The notes: generated by a model from the sequence alone, not told the origin. Positions 8,873 to 18,601 are shown, numbered from the stretch's first letter. The stretch: 64,000 nucleotides of DNA from Janthinobacterium sp. LM6 (GCF_002002885.1 NZ_CP019510.1:6014001-6078000); one strand, 5' to 3'. Made by a program: numbers and translations.

Positions 8873-9757
8873 TCAGTAAGGCGCATCGCCTTCGATGGTG
8901 GTGCGGTAGAGTTTGCGGCGCTGGTCGGGCGGGCAGCCCGTCGCCAGATGCATCAGCGAGCGGTTGTCCCAGAACACCAGGTCGTGCGGCTGCCAGCGGT
9001 GCACATATAAATGCTCGGGGCGCACGCTGTGGGCGAACAGTTCATCGAGCAGGGCGCGGCTTTCATCGTCGGGCAAGCCGACGATGCGCGTGGTGAAATG
9101 CTCGCTGACGAACAGGGCGCGGCGCCCCGTTTCCGGGTGCACGCGCACGACGGGGTGCGTTACGGGTTTGACTTCATCGACCTGCGCCTGCGTCAGGGCG
9201 GGCCGCCATGGGTTGCGGCGGCGCAATTCCTCGTACTGGCTCAGGTAGCTGTGCTCGGCACGGGCACCGCGCACGGCGTGGCGCAGCGCGGCCGGCAAGC
9301 TTTCCCACGCCAGGTGCATGTTGGCAAACACGGTATCGCCGCCCTCGTCCGGCAACTCTTGCGCGTGCAGCATGGAGCCGAGGCTGGGCACTTCCTTGTA
9401 CGACAGGTCGGAATGCCAGAAATGGCCCGCGTCGCCCAGGCCGATGGGCTGGCCATCTTCGACGATGTTCGAGATGATCAGCACTTCCGGCTGCGCGGGC
9501 AGCTGGAACTGGCGCAGCACGTGGATTTGCAGGGGGCCGAAGCGGCGGCTGAAATCGACTTGCTGTTGCGGCGTGATGCGCTGCTCGCGGAACACCAGCA
9601 CGTGATGGTCGAGGTGGGCGTGGTGCAGGCGCTGGAAGTCGTTCAGCGACAGCGGCTGCGCCAGGTCCAGCCCCAGCACTTGCGCGCCGAGCGGCGCGTC
9701 GAACGTTTCGATACGGAAGTGGCTGGTGGACTGCACGGGTTTCAGGACGGCCGACAT
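8873..9757 (-). CDS. TauD/TfdA-family alpha-ketoglutarate-dependent dioxygenase
   Basis: A 294-residue non-haem iron dioxygenase. The metal-binding H-x-D lies at His115 and Asp117 within HFWHSDLSY. The distal His is in SLMHLATG near residue 262, and the 2-oxoglutarate-binding Arg is in RKLYRTTIEG close to the C-terminus. In TauD these residues support oxidative release of sulfite from taurine; TfdA-type relatives cleave aryloxy ethers and other sulfonates. Here the gene is first in the operon, ahead of the binding protein, ATPase and permease, whereas E. coli places tauD last. Start 9757 gives a normal TauD N-terminus, but the ribosome-binding site is weak; an in-frame start 22 codons upstream is possible. 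Confidence 0.87.
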   Translation of the reverse strand: MSAVLKPVQSTSHFRIETFDAPLGAQVLGLDLAQPLSLNDFQRLHHAHLDHHVLVFREQRITPQQQVDFSRRFGPLQIHVLRQFQLPAQPEVLIISNIVEDGQPIGLGDAGHFWHSDLSYKEVPSLGSMLHAQELPDEGGDTVFANMHLAWESLPAALRHAVRGARAEHSYLSQYEELRRRNPWRPALTQAQVDEVKPVTHPVVRVHPETGRRALFVSEHFTTRIVGLPDDESRALLDELFAHSVRPEHLYVHRWQPHDLVFWDNRSLMHLATGCPPDQRRKLYRTTIEGDAPY

Positions 9758-9968
9758 GGGAATTCGCCAAGAGTCAGGGGAAGTCCACTGTATGCCGGCC
9801 AGCCTTGCTTGCAAACGAAGCATTTACTATATGGATATGCGCGGCGCGTTGCGCCAGGTTGCCACAGCGGCTGTCACGCAATGGCACAGCAGCACCGGCG
9901 TTGCCCGGGAATGGCGCTAGCACGAAACTTGCTTATCTACCAATCTTTAACCCTATCCCAGGAAAGCC

Positions 9969-10454
9969 ATGCCCATCGTCGCCCTGCTGCTCGCCTTGCT
10001 GTTCCCTGCTTCCATCCACGCCCAGGACAGCCAGGGTGAAAGTGATCTCAGCTACAAAGCCTATGTGCACAGCAACAAGCGCATCAAGTGTTTGTACGGC
10101 TATGCGGCCGACAAGACGGGCGACCATGCGGCAGCCGTCGCCATCTTTGAAGACTGCATCCGGCGCTGGAACGATGTGTATTCGATGATTTGGCTGGCCC
10201 AGCTGTATGAAACGGGCATCGGCGTGCCCAAGGACCTGGCGCAGGCGACGGCGCTGATGCGGCGCGGCGCGCATACGAACGATGACGCCGCCTATGCGCG
10301 GCTGGCGCGCTACCACTATGGCGTGGCCCTGGCCGAAGGCCGGGGCACGCCGCAGGACATTGCCCAGGCCAAGACCTGGCTGCGCCAGGCGGCGCAGGAG
10401 GGCGTGCGGGAGGCGGCCGACTACCTGGGCCGCCTGGAAGGCGCGGCACCTTAG
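9969..10454 (+). CDS. Exported Sel1-repeat protein
   Basis: A 161-residue protein with a short signal peptide (residues 1 to about 18, ending SIHAQD) and two or three Sel1/TPR-like helical repeats. One repeat contains WLAQLYETGIGVPKDLAQA near residue 75, and another contains ALAEGRGTPQDIAQAKTWL near residue 118. Such repeats act as protein-binding scaffolds. AGGAAA lies 6 bases upstream of the start. It stands alone between the divergent dioxygenase operon and the convergent carbonic anhydrase. No specific function can be assigned. Confidence 0.7.
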   Translation: MPIVALLLALLFPASIHAQDSQGESDLSYKAYVHSNKRIKCLYGYAADKTGDHAAAVAIFEDCIRRWNDVYSMIWLAQLYETGIGVPKDLAQATALMRRGAHTNDDAAYARLARYHYGVALAEGRGTPQDIAQAKTWLRQAAQEGVREAADYLGRLEGAAP

Positions 10455-10475
10455 CGCCGCGCCAGCATTGCTGGC

Positions 10476-11147
10476 TTACGCCGTCGCTTCGTAGCGCGCC
10501 AAACGGGTCGCCATGCGCGGCGCCAGTTCGTGGCCGGCCGTGACGGTCACTTCCAGGTCGTTCAGCAAGCCATCCTTCAAGCCATAGACCCAGCCATGGA
10601 CGCTGAGTTCCTGGCCCCGTTCCCACGCATCTTGCACGATGGTGGTCTGGCACACGTTCAAGACTTGCTCGACCACGTTCAGTTCGCACAGGCGGTCGCC
10701 GCGCTGGCGGCTCGTCAGCACGTCGCCCAGGTAGCGCTCATGCTTCTGGCCCACGTCCTGGACGTGGCGCAGCCAGTTGTCGACCAGGCCGATGCGCGTG
10801 CCCGTCATGGCCGCATGCACGCCCTTGCAGCCGTAATGGCCGACGATGATGACATGTTTGACTTTCAGCACGTCCACGGCAAATTGCAGGACGGACAAGC
10901 AATTGAGGTCGGAATGCACGACCACGTTGGCAATATTACGGTGCACAAACACGTCGCCAGGCGCCATGCCCAGCAGTTCGTTGGCGGGCACGCGGCTGTC
11001 GGAGCAGCCGATCCACAGGTATTCGGGCGACGTTTGCGCTTCCAGATTCTTGAAGAAGTTCGGGTCTTTCGCCACCATCGAGTCGGCCCAGCGGCGGTTA
11101 CGCTGCAGCAGTTCCGCCAGGGCCAGGCCATTTTTCGGTTCGGTCAT
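10476..11147 (-). CDS. can: Beta-class carbonic anhydrase
   Basis: A 223-residue cytoplasmic zinc enzyme that interconverts CO2 and bicarbonate. The zinc ligands and catalytic dyad are visible: Cys48, Asp50 and Arg52 in CSDSR, and His104 and Cys107 in GHYGCKG. The length and the C-terminal GWVYGLKDGLL segment match Can/CynT-type enzymes. Start 11147 is chosen because GGGAGC lies immediately upstream; the longer frame to 11216 has no such signal. It is monocistronic and is separated from dnaJ by the dnaJ terminator. Confidence 0.93.
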   Translation of the reverse strand: MTEPKNGLALAELLQRNRRWADSMVAKDPNFFKNLEAQTSPEYLWIGCSDSRVPANELLGMAPGDVFVHRNIANVVVHSDLNCLSVLQFAVDVLKVKHVIIVGHYGCKGVHAAMTGTRIGLVDNWLRHVQDVGQKHERYLGDVLTSRQRGDRLCELNVVEQVLNVCQTTIVQDAWERGQELSVHGWVYGLKDGLLNDLEVTVTAGHELAPRMATRLARYEATA

Positions 11148-11233
11148 ATCGCTCCCATTGTGTGCGTACGACTGAGTTGGCGGCAGATCGCGCCCATAGG
11201 CCGGCGATGCGCGCACATTTCTCAGTCGTGGTG

Positions 11234-11266
11234 AAAAAAACGCCGGGATGTTTCAGCATCCCGGCG
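11234..11266 (-). terminator. Rho-independent terminator after dnaJ
   Basis: A perfect 10-bp stem (CGCCGGGATG paired with its complement, loop of 6) is followed on the minus strand by seven T residues. It lies 18 bases past the dnaJ stop codon. Confidence 0.9.
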
Positions 11267-11283
11267 CATGGTATTACGTGTGC

Positions 11284-12417
11284 TTACTCAAAAAAATCCT
11301 TGACCTTGTCTTTCCAGGTCTTGCTTTGCGGACTGTGCTTGGCACCGCCCTCGGTCGTCGACTTTTCAAAGTCGCGCAGCAGGTCTTTCTGTTTTTCCGT
11401 CAGTTTCACCGGCGTTTCGATGGCCACGTGGCAGAACAGGTCGCCCGCGTAACCGGAGCGCACGCCCTTGATGCCCTTGCCTTTCAGGCGGAAGGTCTTG
11501 CCCGACTGGGTGCCTTCCGGGATCGTAAACGACACTTTGCCGTTCAGGGTAGGCACTTCGATTTCGCCGCCCAAGGCCGCCTTGGTGAACGAGATCGGCA
11601 TTTCGCAATGCAGGTCGTCGCCTTCGCGCTGGAACACGGCGTGCGGCTTGATGTGGATTTCCACATACAGGTCGCCCGACGGACCGCCATTCGTGCCCGG
11701 TTCGCCGTTGCCGGACGACCGGATACGCATGCCGTTGTCGATACCGACTGGAATTTTCACTTCCAGGGTCTTGTTGCGCTTGATGCGACCGGCGCCGCCG
11801 CACGGCGTGCACGGGTCGGTGATGACCTTGCCGCTGCCATGGCATTTCGGGCAGGTTTGCTGGATGCTGAAGAAACCTTGCTGCATGCGCACCTGGCCGT
11901 GGCCACCGCACGTACCGCAAGTGGTCGGCGAGGTGCCCGGCTTGGCGCCGCTGCCGTGGCAGGTGTCGCACTTGTCCCAGCTCGGCACGCGGATGGTCGT
12001 GTCGAAGCCGTGAGCAGCTTGCTCCAGTGTAATTTCCAGGTTGTAGCGCAAGTCGGCGCCACGGTACACCTGTGGACCCGCATTGCGGCTGCGTCCACCG
12101 CCACCGCCAAAGATGTCGCCGAAGATATCGCCGAAGCTGTCGGCAAAGCCGCCAGCACCGCCGCCGAAGCCGCCACCGCCGCCCATGTTCGGGTCCACGC
12201 CAGCGTGACCGTAACGGTCATACGCATCGCGCTTTTCCGGATTGGTCAGCATCTCGTAGGCTTCTTTGACTTCCTTAAACTTTTCTTCCGATTCCTTGCT
12301 ATCCGGATTGCGGTCCGGATGGTATTTCATCGCCAGTTTACGGTAAGACTTTTTGATCTCTTCTTCCGAAGCATTTTTTGCGACACCGAGTGTCTCGTAA
12401 AAATCACGCTTTGCCAT
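11284..12417 (-). CDS. dnaJ: Chaperone protein DnaJ
   Basis: A 377-residue Hsp40 co-chaperone that delivers substrates to DnaK and stimulates its ATPase. The J domain (1-70) has the HPD motif in YHPDRNP near residue 33. A Gly/Phe-rich linker spans about 75-115. The zinc-finger region has four CxxCxGxG repeats between about 148 and 205 ([32 protein letters not shown]). The C-terminal substrate domain follows. It is downstream of dnaK, but a strong stem-loop lies in the 162-base gap, so dnaJ may be expressed by partial read-through. No sigma-32-like sequence was found in that gap. Confidence 0.97.
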   Translation of the reverse strand: MAKRDFYETLGVAKNASEEEIKKSYRKLAMKYHPDRNPDSKESEEKFKEVKEAYEMLTNPEKRDAYDRYGHAGVDPNMGGGGGFGGGAGGFADSFGDIFGDIFGGGGGRSRNAGPQVYRGADLRYNLEITLEQAAHGFDTTIRVPSWDKCDTCHGSGAKPGTSPTTCGTCGGHGQVRMQQGFFSIQQTCPKCHGSGKVITDPCTPCGGAGRIKRNKTLEVKIPVGIDNGMRIRSSGNGEPGTNGGPSGDLYVEIHIKPHAVFQREGDDLHCEMPISFTKAALGGEIEVPTLNGKVSFTIPEGTQSGKTFRLKGKGIKGVRSGYAGDLFCHVAIETPVKLTEKQKDLLRDFEKSTTEGGAKHSPQSKTWKDKVKDFFE

Positions 12418-12462
12418 GTTGTCGGCACCTTGCAGTCTATCTACTGATGTAAAAATTACACG

Positions 12463-12504
12463 AAAAAGCCGAGTCGAGTGCTGCGCTAGGCGCAGCGACT
12501 CGGC
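12463..12504 (-). terminator. Rho-independent terminator between dnaK and dnaJ
   Basis: On the minus strand a 9-bp outer stem (GCCGAGTCG with its exact complement) encloses a 5-bp inner stem (CTGCG/CGCAG) and is followed by five T residues. It sits 76 bases after the dnaK stop and 46 bases before the dnaJ start. It may attenuate transcription and set the DnaK:DnaJ ratio (inference). Confidence 0.85.
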
Positions 12505-12579
12505 TCGGCCGGTCTTCGCGGCTAATCCCGCGATGTAGCGTTCAGCCCGGCTACCCCCAGTTCATGGGAGCGCAAGACA

Positions 12580-14523
12580 CTACTTGCTGTCTTTGACTTC
12601 TTTGAAGTCAGCGTCAACAACGTCGTCTTGCTTGGCGCCTGCGTCCGATGCGCCAGCAGCTTGCTGTGCACCTTCCGCGCCGCCGGCAGCTTGCTGCGCT
12701 TGCATGTCGGCATACATTTTTTCGCCCAGTTTCTGCGATGCGCTCGACAGTGCTTCCACCTTGGCGTCGATCTCAGCCTTGTCGCCGGCCTTGATGCTTG
12801 CTTCCAGGTCGGTGATCGCCGCTTCGATCTTCTCTTTCTCGCCCGCATCCAGCTTGTCGCCGTATTCGGTCAAGGATTTCCGGGTCGAGTGTACCAGAGC
12901 ATCGGCCTGGTTGCGCGACTCGGCCAATTCTTTGACCTTCTTGTCTTCTTCCGCGTTCAACTCGGCGTCTTTCACCATCTTCTGGATTTCCGCCTCGGTC
13001 AAGCCGGAATTGGCCTTGATCGTGATCTTGTTTTCCTTGCCGGTGGCCTTGTCTTTCGCGCCGACATGCAAGATGCCGTTAGCGTCGATGTCGAAGGTCA
13101 CTTCGATCTGTGGCGTACCGCGCGATGCTGGCGGGATACCTTCCAGATTGAATTCGCCCAGGCCCTTGTTGCCGGCGGCGATTTCGCGCTCACCCTGGAA
13201 GACCTTGATGGTCACCGCAGGCTGGTTGTCGTCGGCCGTCGAGAAGACCTGGCTGAACTTGGTCGGAATCGTCGTGTTTTTGTGGATCATCTTGGTCATC
13301 ACGCCGCCCAGGGTTTCGATACCCAGGGACAGAGGGGTGACGTCCAGCAACAGCAAGTCCTTGCGTTCGCCCGACAGGACCGAACCTTGAATCGCTGCGC
13401 CCACGGCGACGGCTTCGTCCGGGTTCACGTCCTTGCGTGGATCCTTGCCGAAGAATTCCTTCACTTTTTCCTGCACCTTCGGCATACGCGTCATGCCGCC
13501 GACCAGGATGATGTCATCGATGTCCGACACTTTCACGCCAGCATCTTTGATGGCGGTACGGCATGGTTCCATCGTGGCCGTGATCAGCTCTTCCACCAGC
13601 GATTCCAGCTTGGCGCGGGTCATCTTCAGGTTCAAGTGGACCGGTGCGCCGTTCGCCATGGCGATGTACGGCTCGTTGATCTCGGTTTGTTGCGACGACG
13701 ACAATTCGATCTTCGCGCGCTCGGCCGAAGCCTTGATGCGCTGCAGGGCGATCGGATCTTTTTTCAGGTCGATGCCGTTGATCTTCTTGAACTCGTCAAT
13801 GATGTAATCGATGACGCGCTGATCGAAGTCTTCGCCGCCCAGGAAGGTGTCGCCGTTGGTCGACAGCACTTCAAATTGTTTCTCGCCATCAACATCTGCG
13901 ATTTCGATGATCGACACGTCGAACGTACCGCCACCCAAGTCATACACGGCGATTTTACGGTCGCCTTTTTCGGTCTTGTCCAGGCCGAACGCCAGCGCTG
14001 CCGCGGTTGGCTCGTTGATGATGCGCTTGACGTCCAGGCCAGCGATACGGCCGGCATCCTTGGTGGCTTGACGCTGCGAGTCGTTGAAGTACGCAGGCAC
14101 GGTGATGACGGCTTCGGTGACTTCTTCACCGAGGTAGTCTTCTGCCGTTTTCTTCATCTTGCGCAGGACTTCAGCCGAAATTTGCGGCGGCGCCAGTTTT
14201 TTGTCGCGCACGCCGATCCATGCATCGCCATTGTCGGCTTTCATGATTTGGTACGGCATCAGCGCGATGTCTTTTTGCACTTCTTTTTCGTCGAACTTGC
14301 GACCGATCAAACGCTTGACTGCGTACAGCGTGTTTTTCGGATTGGTCACGGCCTGGCGTTTCGCTGGCGCGCCGACGAGAATTTCGCCATCTTCTTGATA
14401 AGCAATAATCGACGGCGTCGTGCGTGCGCCTTCAGCGTTTTCGATTACCTTTGGTTGACCGTTTTCCATGATGGAAACGCAGGAATTCGTGGTTCCCAGA
14501 TCGATACCGATAATTCTACCCAT
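12580..14523 (-). CDS. dnaK: Chaperone protein DnaK (Hsp70)
   Basis: A 647-residue Hsp70. The ATPase domain opens with [10 protein letters not shown] at residues 6-15 and includes [10 protein letters not shown] near 197. The linker [14 protein letters not shown] starts near 394. The substrate-binding domain and helical lid follow, with a Gly/Ala/Gln-rich tail that ends in an acidic segment ([13 protein letters not shown]), as is usual for bacterial DnaK. It lies between grpE and dnaJ. A second sigma-32-like promoter sits in the 91-base grpE-dnaK gap. Confidence 0.98.
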   Translation of the reverse strand: MGRIIGIDLGTTNSCVSIMENGQPKVIENAEGARTTPSIIAYQEDGEILVGAPAKRQAVTNPKNTLYAVKRLIGRKFDEKEVQKDIALMPYQIMKADNGDAWIGVRDKKLAPPQISAEVLRKMKKTAEDYLGEEVTEAVITVPAYFNDSQRQATKDAGRIAGLDVKRIINEPTAAALAFGLDKTEKGDRKIAVYDLGGGTFDVSIIEIADVDGEKQFEVLSTNGDTFLGGEDFDQRVIDYIIDEFKKINGIDLKKDPIALQRIKASAERAKIELSSSQQTEINEPYIAMANGAPVHLNLKMTRAKLESLVEELITATMEPCRTAIKDAGVKVSDIDDIILVGGMTRMPKVQEKVKEFFGKDPRKDVNPDEAVAVGAAIQGSVLSGERKDLLLLDVTPLSLGIETLGGVMTKMIHKNTTIPTKFSQVFSTADDNQPAVTIKVFQGEREIAAGNKGLGEFNLEGIPPASRGTPQIEVTFDIDANGILHVGAKDKATGKENKITIKANSGLTEAEIQKMVKDAELNAEEDKKVKELAESRNQADALVHSTRKSLTEYGDKLDAGEKEKIEAAITDLEASIKAGDKAEIDAKVEALSSASQKLGEKMYADMQAQQAAGGAEGAQQAAGASDAGAKQDDVVDADFKEVKDSK

Positions 14524-14563
14524 GATTTTTTTCCTTTTATTTGCTAGATTTCAGATGGTTCTT

Positions 14564-14591
14564 ATATGTGGCAAAGCGGCATGGTTTCAAG
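14564..14591 (-). promoter_or_regulatory. Candidate sigma-32 promoter P2 in front of dnaK
   Basis: On the minus strand CTTGAA (14586-14591) is followed after 14 bases by CCACATAT (14564-14571). The heat-shock consensus is CTTGAA, 13-17 bases, CCCCATNT, so this has one mismatch in the -10 box. It lies about 40 bases upstream of the dnaK start. Confidence 0.65.
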
Positions 14592-14614
14592 GCTTGCTTG
14601 ATGCCGCCCTCTGA

Positions 14615-15151
14615 TTATTTTGCTTGCGCGGTCGTTACAATGGCTGGACGCAGCAGGCGGTCCGCAATCATATAGCCCTTTTGCAGGACTGACACGATGG
14701 TATTGGCTTCCTGGTCCGCTGGCACCACGGCAACAGCCTGGTGTTTCATCGGATCGAGCTTCTCGCCCTGCACCGGCAACACTTCCACCAGGCGGTTGCG
14801 CTCGAACGCGGCGTTCAGTTGCTTCAAGGTCATCTCGACGCCTTCTTTCAGCGAGTCGATGGTCGGTGCTTCCACCGTCAGCGCCGTTTCCAGGCTGTCT
14901 TTCACCGGCACCATGGCTTCGGCAAAGCTTTCCACTGCAAATTTATGTGCTTTAGCAACATCTTCCTGCGCGCGGCGGCGGATATTTTCGCCATCGGCCT
15001 TGGCGCGCATGAAGGCATCGTGCATCTCTGCAAGACGCGCTTCGGTACTCGCCAGCTGCTCTTCCAAAGTAGGCTCTGCGGGAGTCGATGGGGCAGTCGC
15101 CGCGGCGTCCGCTTGCGGATTAGGTACAGCTTGGTTTTCCTGATCTTGCAT
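14615..15151 (-). CDS. grpE: Nucleotide exchange factor GrpE
   Basis: A 178-residue co-chaperone that releases ADP from DnaK. The N-terminal third is acidic and Ala/Pro-rich. A long helix from about residue 36 to 90 follows ([20 protein letters not shown], then [17 protein letters not shown]). The C-terminal beta domain ends with [18 protein letters not shown], the family signature. Start 15151 is chosen because AGGAG lies 8 bases upstream; an in-frame ATT-type start 7 codons earlier lacks this. It is the first gene of grpE-dnaK-dnaJ. Confidence 0.96.
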   Translation of the reverse strand: MQDQENQAVPNPQADAAATAPSTPAEPTLEEQLASTEARLAEMHDAFMRAKADGENIRRRAQEDVAKAHKFAVESFAEAMVPVKDSLETALTVEAPTIDSLKEGVEMTLKQLNAAFERNRLVEVLPVQGEKLDPMKHQAVAVVPADQEANTIVSVLQKGYMIADRLLRPAIVTTAQAK

Positions 15152-15217
15152 CTGAAAAGCTCCTACAATCAATGACTTAAATGAGTTAGTCTAACTATCT
15201 TTACAACACTAACGGGC

Positions 15218-15245
15218 AGATGGGGCTATATCCTATTGTTTCAAG
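15218..15245 (-). promoter_or_regulatory. Sigma-32 promoter P1 of the grpE-dnaK-dnaJ operon
   Basis: On the minus strand CTTGAA (15240-15245), 14 bases, then CCCCATCT (15218-15225): a full match to the heat-shock consensus. It lies about 70 bases upstream of the grpE start. The 352-base stretch 15152-15503 otherwise holds only the hemH terminator and no gene. No CIRCE-type inverted repeat (the HrcA operator) was seen. Confidence 0.85.
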
Positions 15246-15450
15246 GGGTATGCGTGGCAAAACCGGAATTACATCGATCCATGTTACAGCTTATTACAAA
15301 GCACTTCCCATTTCGGCCAGCGATCCGTGCGCGCCCCCCTTGATTTCCCAGGCTTCCCACGGCAAAGCGGGCATTCTACCAGTCCCGCCGCGGCCATCGC
15401 CACTGGCGGTGTTGCTATTTGGAAAACCCCTTGGCTGCGCCAGACATGAC

Positions 15451-15473
15451 AAAGCCGCGCAAGCGCGGCTTTC
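15451..15473 (-). terminator. Terminator hairpin after hemH
   Basis: GCCGCGC and GCGCGGC pair across a 2-base centre, flanked by AAA on one side and TTT on the other. The stem is strong but the T-run is short. It lies about 30 bases past the hemH stop. Confidence 0.6.
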
Positions 15474-15503
15474 TTGATGATATTTGATACCGGCAGCGAC
15501 AGC

Positions 15504-16613
15504 TTAATTCGGCGCGCCCAGGGCCAGGGCCGCCGTGCGCGCCTGCTCGCCCGCCTTCTTGTCCGCTTCGCGCTGCGCCGCCGTCTTCATCGTCGGCCAG
15601 CCAATCATGTGCTGTTCCGCAATTTCCGCCAGGCCCGCGATCCAGGCTGGCGTTTCGTTCAGGCAAGCGATGTAATGAAACTGCTGGCCGCCGGCCGTCT
15701 CGAAATCATGCTTGGCTTCCATGGCGATCTCTTCCAGGGTTTCCAGGCAATCGCTGGTAAAGCCCGGACACAGCAGGTCGACGCGCTTGACGCCCTGTTG
15801 CGCCAGCGCCACGAGGGTGGGTGCCGTGTACGGCTGCAGCCATTCGGCCTTGCCAAAGCGCGACTGGAAAGTCACCACGTATTGATCTTTGCTTAACTTC
15901 AACTTTTCCGCCAGCAAGCGCGCCGTTTTCAGGCATTGGCAGTGGTAGGGATCACCCAGCAGCAAGGTGCGCTTGGGCACGCCATGAAAACTCATCACCA
16001 GTTTTTCGGGACGGCCATGCGCTTCCCAATGATTCAGCACGGAATCGCGCAAGGCGTCGATGTACGTGTCGTGCTCGTGATACTGCTTGATAAAGCGCAA
16101 TTCCGGCACATTGCGCACCGTGGCGTAATGGGCAAACACGGCGTCGTAGATGGAACCCGTCGTCGTGCCCGAGTATTGCGGATAGGCAGGCAGGATGGCG
16201 ATGCGCTCGCAGCCTTCACTTTTCAGCCTGGCCAGCACTTCGGGCAGGGAAGGCGAACCGTAGCGCATGGCCATGGCCACCGTGACGCCATCGTGGCCCC
16301 GCTCGGCCAGGGCGCCGGCCAGCAATTTCGCCTGCTTTTGCGTGTGCACTTTCAGGGGCGAACCGTCGCGCGTCCAGATCGACGCGTATTTTTTGGCAGA
16401 CTGGCCGGAGCGGAAGGGCAAAATGATCAGGTTCAGGATGAACCACCAGACCAGGCGGGGAATCTCCACCACGCGCGGGTCGGACAAAAATTGCTTCAGG
16501 TAGCGCCGCACGGCCGACGAGGTCGGCGCATCGGGCGTGCCCAGGTTGACCAGCACCACGGCGCTGCGGTCGATACGGCCATGCGTGTACGGCGGTTCTG
16601 TTTGAAATGACAT
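15504..16613 (-). CDS. hemH: Ferrochelatase
   Basis: A 369-residue enzyme that inserts Fe(II) into protoporphyrin IX, the last step of haem synthesis. Conserved features include VVLVNLGTPDAP near residue 19, the catalytic His210 in SFHGVP, the YPQYSGTTTGS segment near 144, and CPGFTSDCLETLEEI near 280 with the second catalytic Glu. The length is typical of proteobacteria. The gene lies downstream of recN in the same direction, but 272 bases separate them and that gap contains a large hairpin, so it is probably a separate transcript. Confidence 0.96.
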   Translation of the reverse strand: MSFQTEPPYTHGRIDRSAVVLVNLGTPDAPTSSAVRRYLKQFLSDPRVVEIPRLVWWFILNLIILPFRSGQSAKKYASIWTRDGSPLKVHTQKQAKLLAGALAERGHDGVTVAMAMRYGSPSLPEVLARLKSEGCERIAILPAYPQYSGTTTGSIYDAVFAHYATVRNVPELRFIKQYHEHDTYIDALRDSVLNHWEAHGRPEKLVMSFHGVPKRTLLLGDPYHCQCLKTARLLAEKLKLSKDQYVVTFQSRFGKAEWLQPYTAPTLVALAQQGVKRVDLLCPGFTSDCLETLEEIAMEAKHDFETAGGQQFHYIACLNETPAWIAGLAEIAEQHMIGWPTMKTAAQREADKKAGEQARTAALALGAPN

Positions 16614-16774
16614 GAAAGCTCTTCGAAGGCGTTGGATGGATTAGCCGACCATTATAGTTACATTGCGTCAACATTGGGAAAGATGGAAAGGAACGGCATA
16701 AGGCTAACTGCCATTCTCACCAGACCGGCTTACGCTAACAACGCCTAACAAAACCGTAGCGAGCGGCAGCGAGG

Positions 16775-16830
16775 CTCGGCGCCCCCGTTGGTCTGAGAAG
16801 CGCAGCTGTGCGAAGCACGGGGCCGCCGAG
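16775..16830. repeat. Large imperfect hairpin between recN and hemH
   Basis: Fourteen-base arms (16775-16788 and 16817-16830) pair with one mismatch around a 28-base loop that itself contains the palindrome CGCAGCTGTGCG. The surrounding 16614-16885 has no credible coding frame. The element may be an intergenic repeat or part of the recN 3' end. Confidence 0.5.
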
Positions 16831-16885
16831 GCAGTGAGCATCGCTGGCCGCGACCCGCGACGCGCAGTAGGTTTGGTTAGGTGTA

Positions 16886-18553
16886 CTAGATAGCCAGCAA
16901 CTCGCGTGCATGCTTGCGCGTGGTGGCCGTGATTTCCAGGCCGCCCAGCATGCGCGCCACTTCTTCCACCCTGGCCTTGGCGTCGAGCATATCGATGCGC
17001 GACGCCGTCTTGCCATTGTCCAGGGTGCTTTTTGCCACCTGGAAATGCTGATTCGCCTGGCTGGCCACTTGCGGCAAGTGGGTCACGCACAGCACTTGCC
17101 GTCCCTGCCCCAGGCGTTTCAACAAACGCCCCACCACTTCGGCGACGGCGCCGCCGATGCCGCTGTCGACCTCGTCGAAGATCAGGGTCGGCGTGGTGGT
17201 GGCGTGCGAGGTGATGACGGAGATGGCCAGCGCGATGCGCGCCAGTTCGCCGCCGGACGCCACTTTCGCCAGCGAGCGGGGCGCCGTGCCCGCATGGCCG
17301 GCGACGAGGAATTCCACTTGCTCCAGGCCATGCGCGGCCGGTACGCACGGGTGCAGGGCGATTTCAAAGCTGCCGCCCGTCATGCTCAGTTCCTGCATGG
17401 CGCGCGTGACGGCGTGCCCCAGTTCCAGGGCGGCGGCGCGCCGCGTGGCGGACAAGCGCTCGGCCACGCTGCGGTATTCCGCCTCGATCTTGGCTTCCTG
17501 GCGCAGCAAGCCTTCGATATCGGATGCGTCCGCCAGGTGCTGCAGCTTTTCCGACAGCTTCGCGTGTTCCTCGGGCAATTCTTCGGGCGTGACGCGGAAT
17601 TTGCGGGCCGTGCTGTGCATGGCTTCCATGCGCGCGTCGAGCTGGTGCAGGCGCTCCGGGTCCAGTTCGACCCGGTCCAGGTAATTGTTCAGCGCGTACA
17701 CGGATTCCTGCAATTGAATGCGCGACGATTCGATCAGGTCGACAATCGGTTGCAATTCCGCATCGACGGACACCAGCTTGCCCAGCTTCTGGTTCAGGGC
17801 CGACAGTTGCGACACGATCGGATGGTCTTCCTGTTCAGAAATGATGGACAAGGCTTCCTGCGCCCCTTCCAGCAGGCTGGCAGCGTGCGACAGGCGGCTG
17901 TGCTCGTTCGTGATCTCCGTCCATTCACCGGGCTTGGCGGCCAGTTTTTCCAATTCTCCCACTTGCCATTCCAGGCGTTCGCGCTCGTACAGCACGTTGG
18001 CGGCGTTGGTTTCGAATTCCTCGCGCTGGCGCACGAGGGCGCGCCAGCGCTTGTGCAACGCCGCCACTTGCCGCGCATCCTGCTCCGCGCCCATTTCGCG
18101 CGCCGTCGCCTGGCCGTCGAGCAAGGCGCGCTGCGCCTCGCTTTTCAGCAAGGATTGGTGCGCATGCTGGCCGTGGATGTCGACCAGCATGTCGCCCAGC
18201 TCGCGCAGCTGCGCGGCCGTGGCGGGGATGCCGTTGATATACGCCTTCGAGCGGCCCGCGTTATCGATCACGCGGCGCAACAGGGCGCCGCCCTCGTCGT
18301 TGGCGAACTCATTGGCCACCAGCCAGGCCTGCGCAACCTCGCTGACGGAAAAATCGGCCGTGATGTCGGCCTTGGCCGCGCCTTCGCGCACCACGCTGGC
18401 GTCGCCGCGCCCGCCCAGCGCCAGTGTCAGCGCATCGATGAGGATGGACTTGCCGGCGCCCGTCTCGCCCGTCAGCACGCTGAAGCCGGCGGAAAATTCC
18501 AGTTCAATGGTATCGACAATGACAAAATCGCGAATGGACAGTGTATGGAGCAT
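16886..18553 (-). CDS. recN: DNA repair protein RecN
   Basis: A 555-residue SMC-like ATPase for double-strand-break repair. Walker A GETGAGKS is at residues 29-36. A long coiled-coil middle follows (about 150-370). The C-terminal half has SGGELARIALAISV and Walker B LIFDEVDSGIGG, then CVTHLPQVAS. Start 18553 gives the usual MLHTLSIRDF beginning. It lies 48 bases after nadK. The promoter upstream of nadK carries a LexA box, which fits the SOS control of recN known in other bacteria. Confidence 0.96.
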   Translation of the reverse strand: MLHTLSIRDFVIVDTIELEFSAGFSVLTGETGAGKSILIDALTLALGGRGDASVVREGAAKADITADFSVSEVAQAWLVANEFANDEGGALLRRVIDNAGRSKAYINGIPATAAQLRELGDMLVDIHGQHAHQSLLKSEAQRALLDGQATAREMGAEQDARQVAALHKRWRALVRQREEFETNAANVLYERERLEWQVGELEKLAAKPGEWTEITNEHSRLSHAASLLEGAQEALSIISEQEDHPIVSQLSALNQKLGKLVSVDAELQPIVDLIESSRIQLQESVYALNNYLDRVELDPERLHQLDARMEAMHSTARKFRVTPEELPEEHAKLSEKLQHLADASDIEGLLRQEAKIEAEYRSVAERLSATRRAAALELGHAVTRAMQELSMTGGSFEIALHPCVPAAHGLEQVEFLVAGHAGTAPRSLAKVASGGELARIALAISVITSHATTTPTLIFDEVDSGIGGAVAEVVGRLLKRLGQGRQVLCVTHLPQVASQANQHFQVAKSTLDNGKTASRIDMLDAKARVEEVARMLGGLEITATTRKHARELLAI

Positions 18554-18601
18554 GGCTTCAGTGGTTAGGCGGCGCACCGCGGGTTGAGATAGGGAAACTT
18601 A

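Noticed and set aside
10461-10475. Hairpin GCCAGC-ATT-GCTGGC between the Sel1 gene and carbonic anhydrase
   Set aside because: Short stem and no T-run on either strand, so it is not supported as a terminator.
12418-12579. Third heat-shock promoter in front of dnaJ
   Set aside because: No CTTGAA/CCCCAT pair at acceptable spacing was found in this gap.
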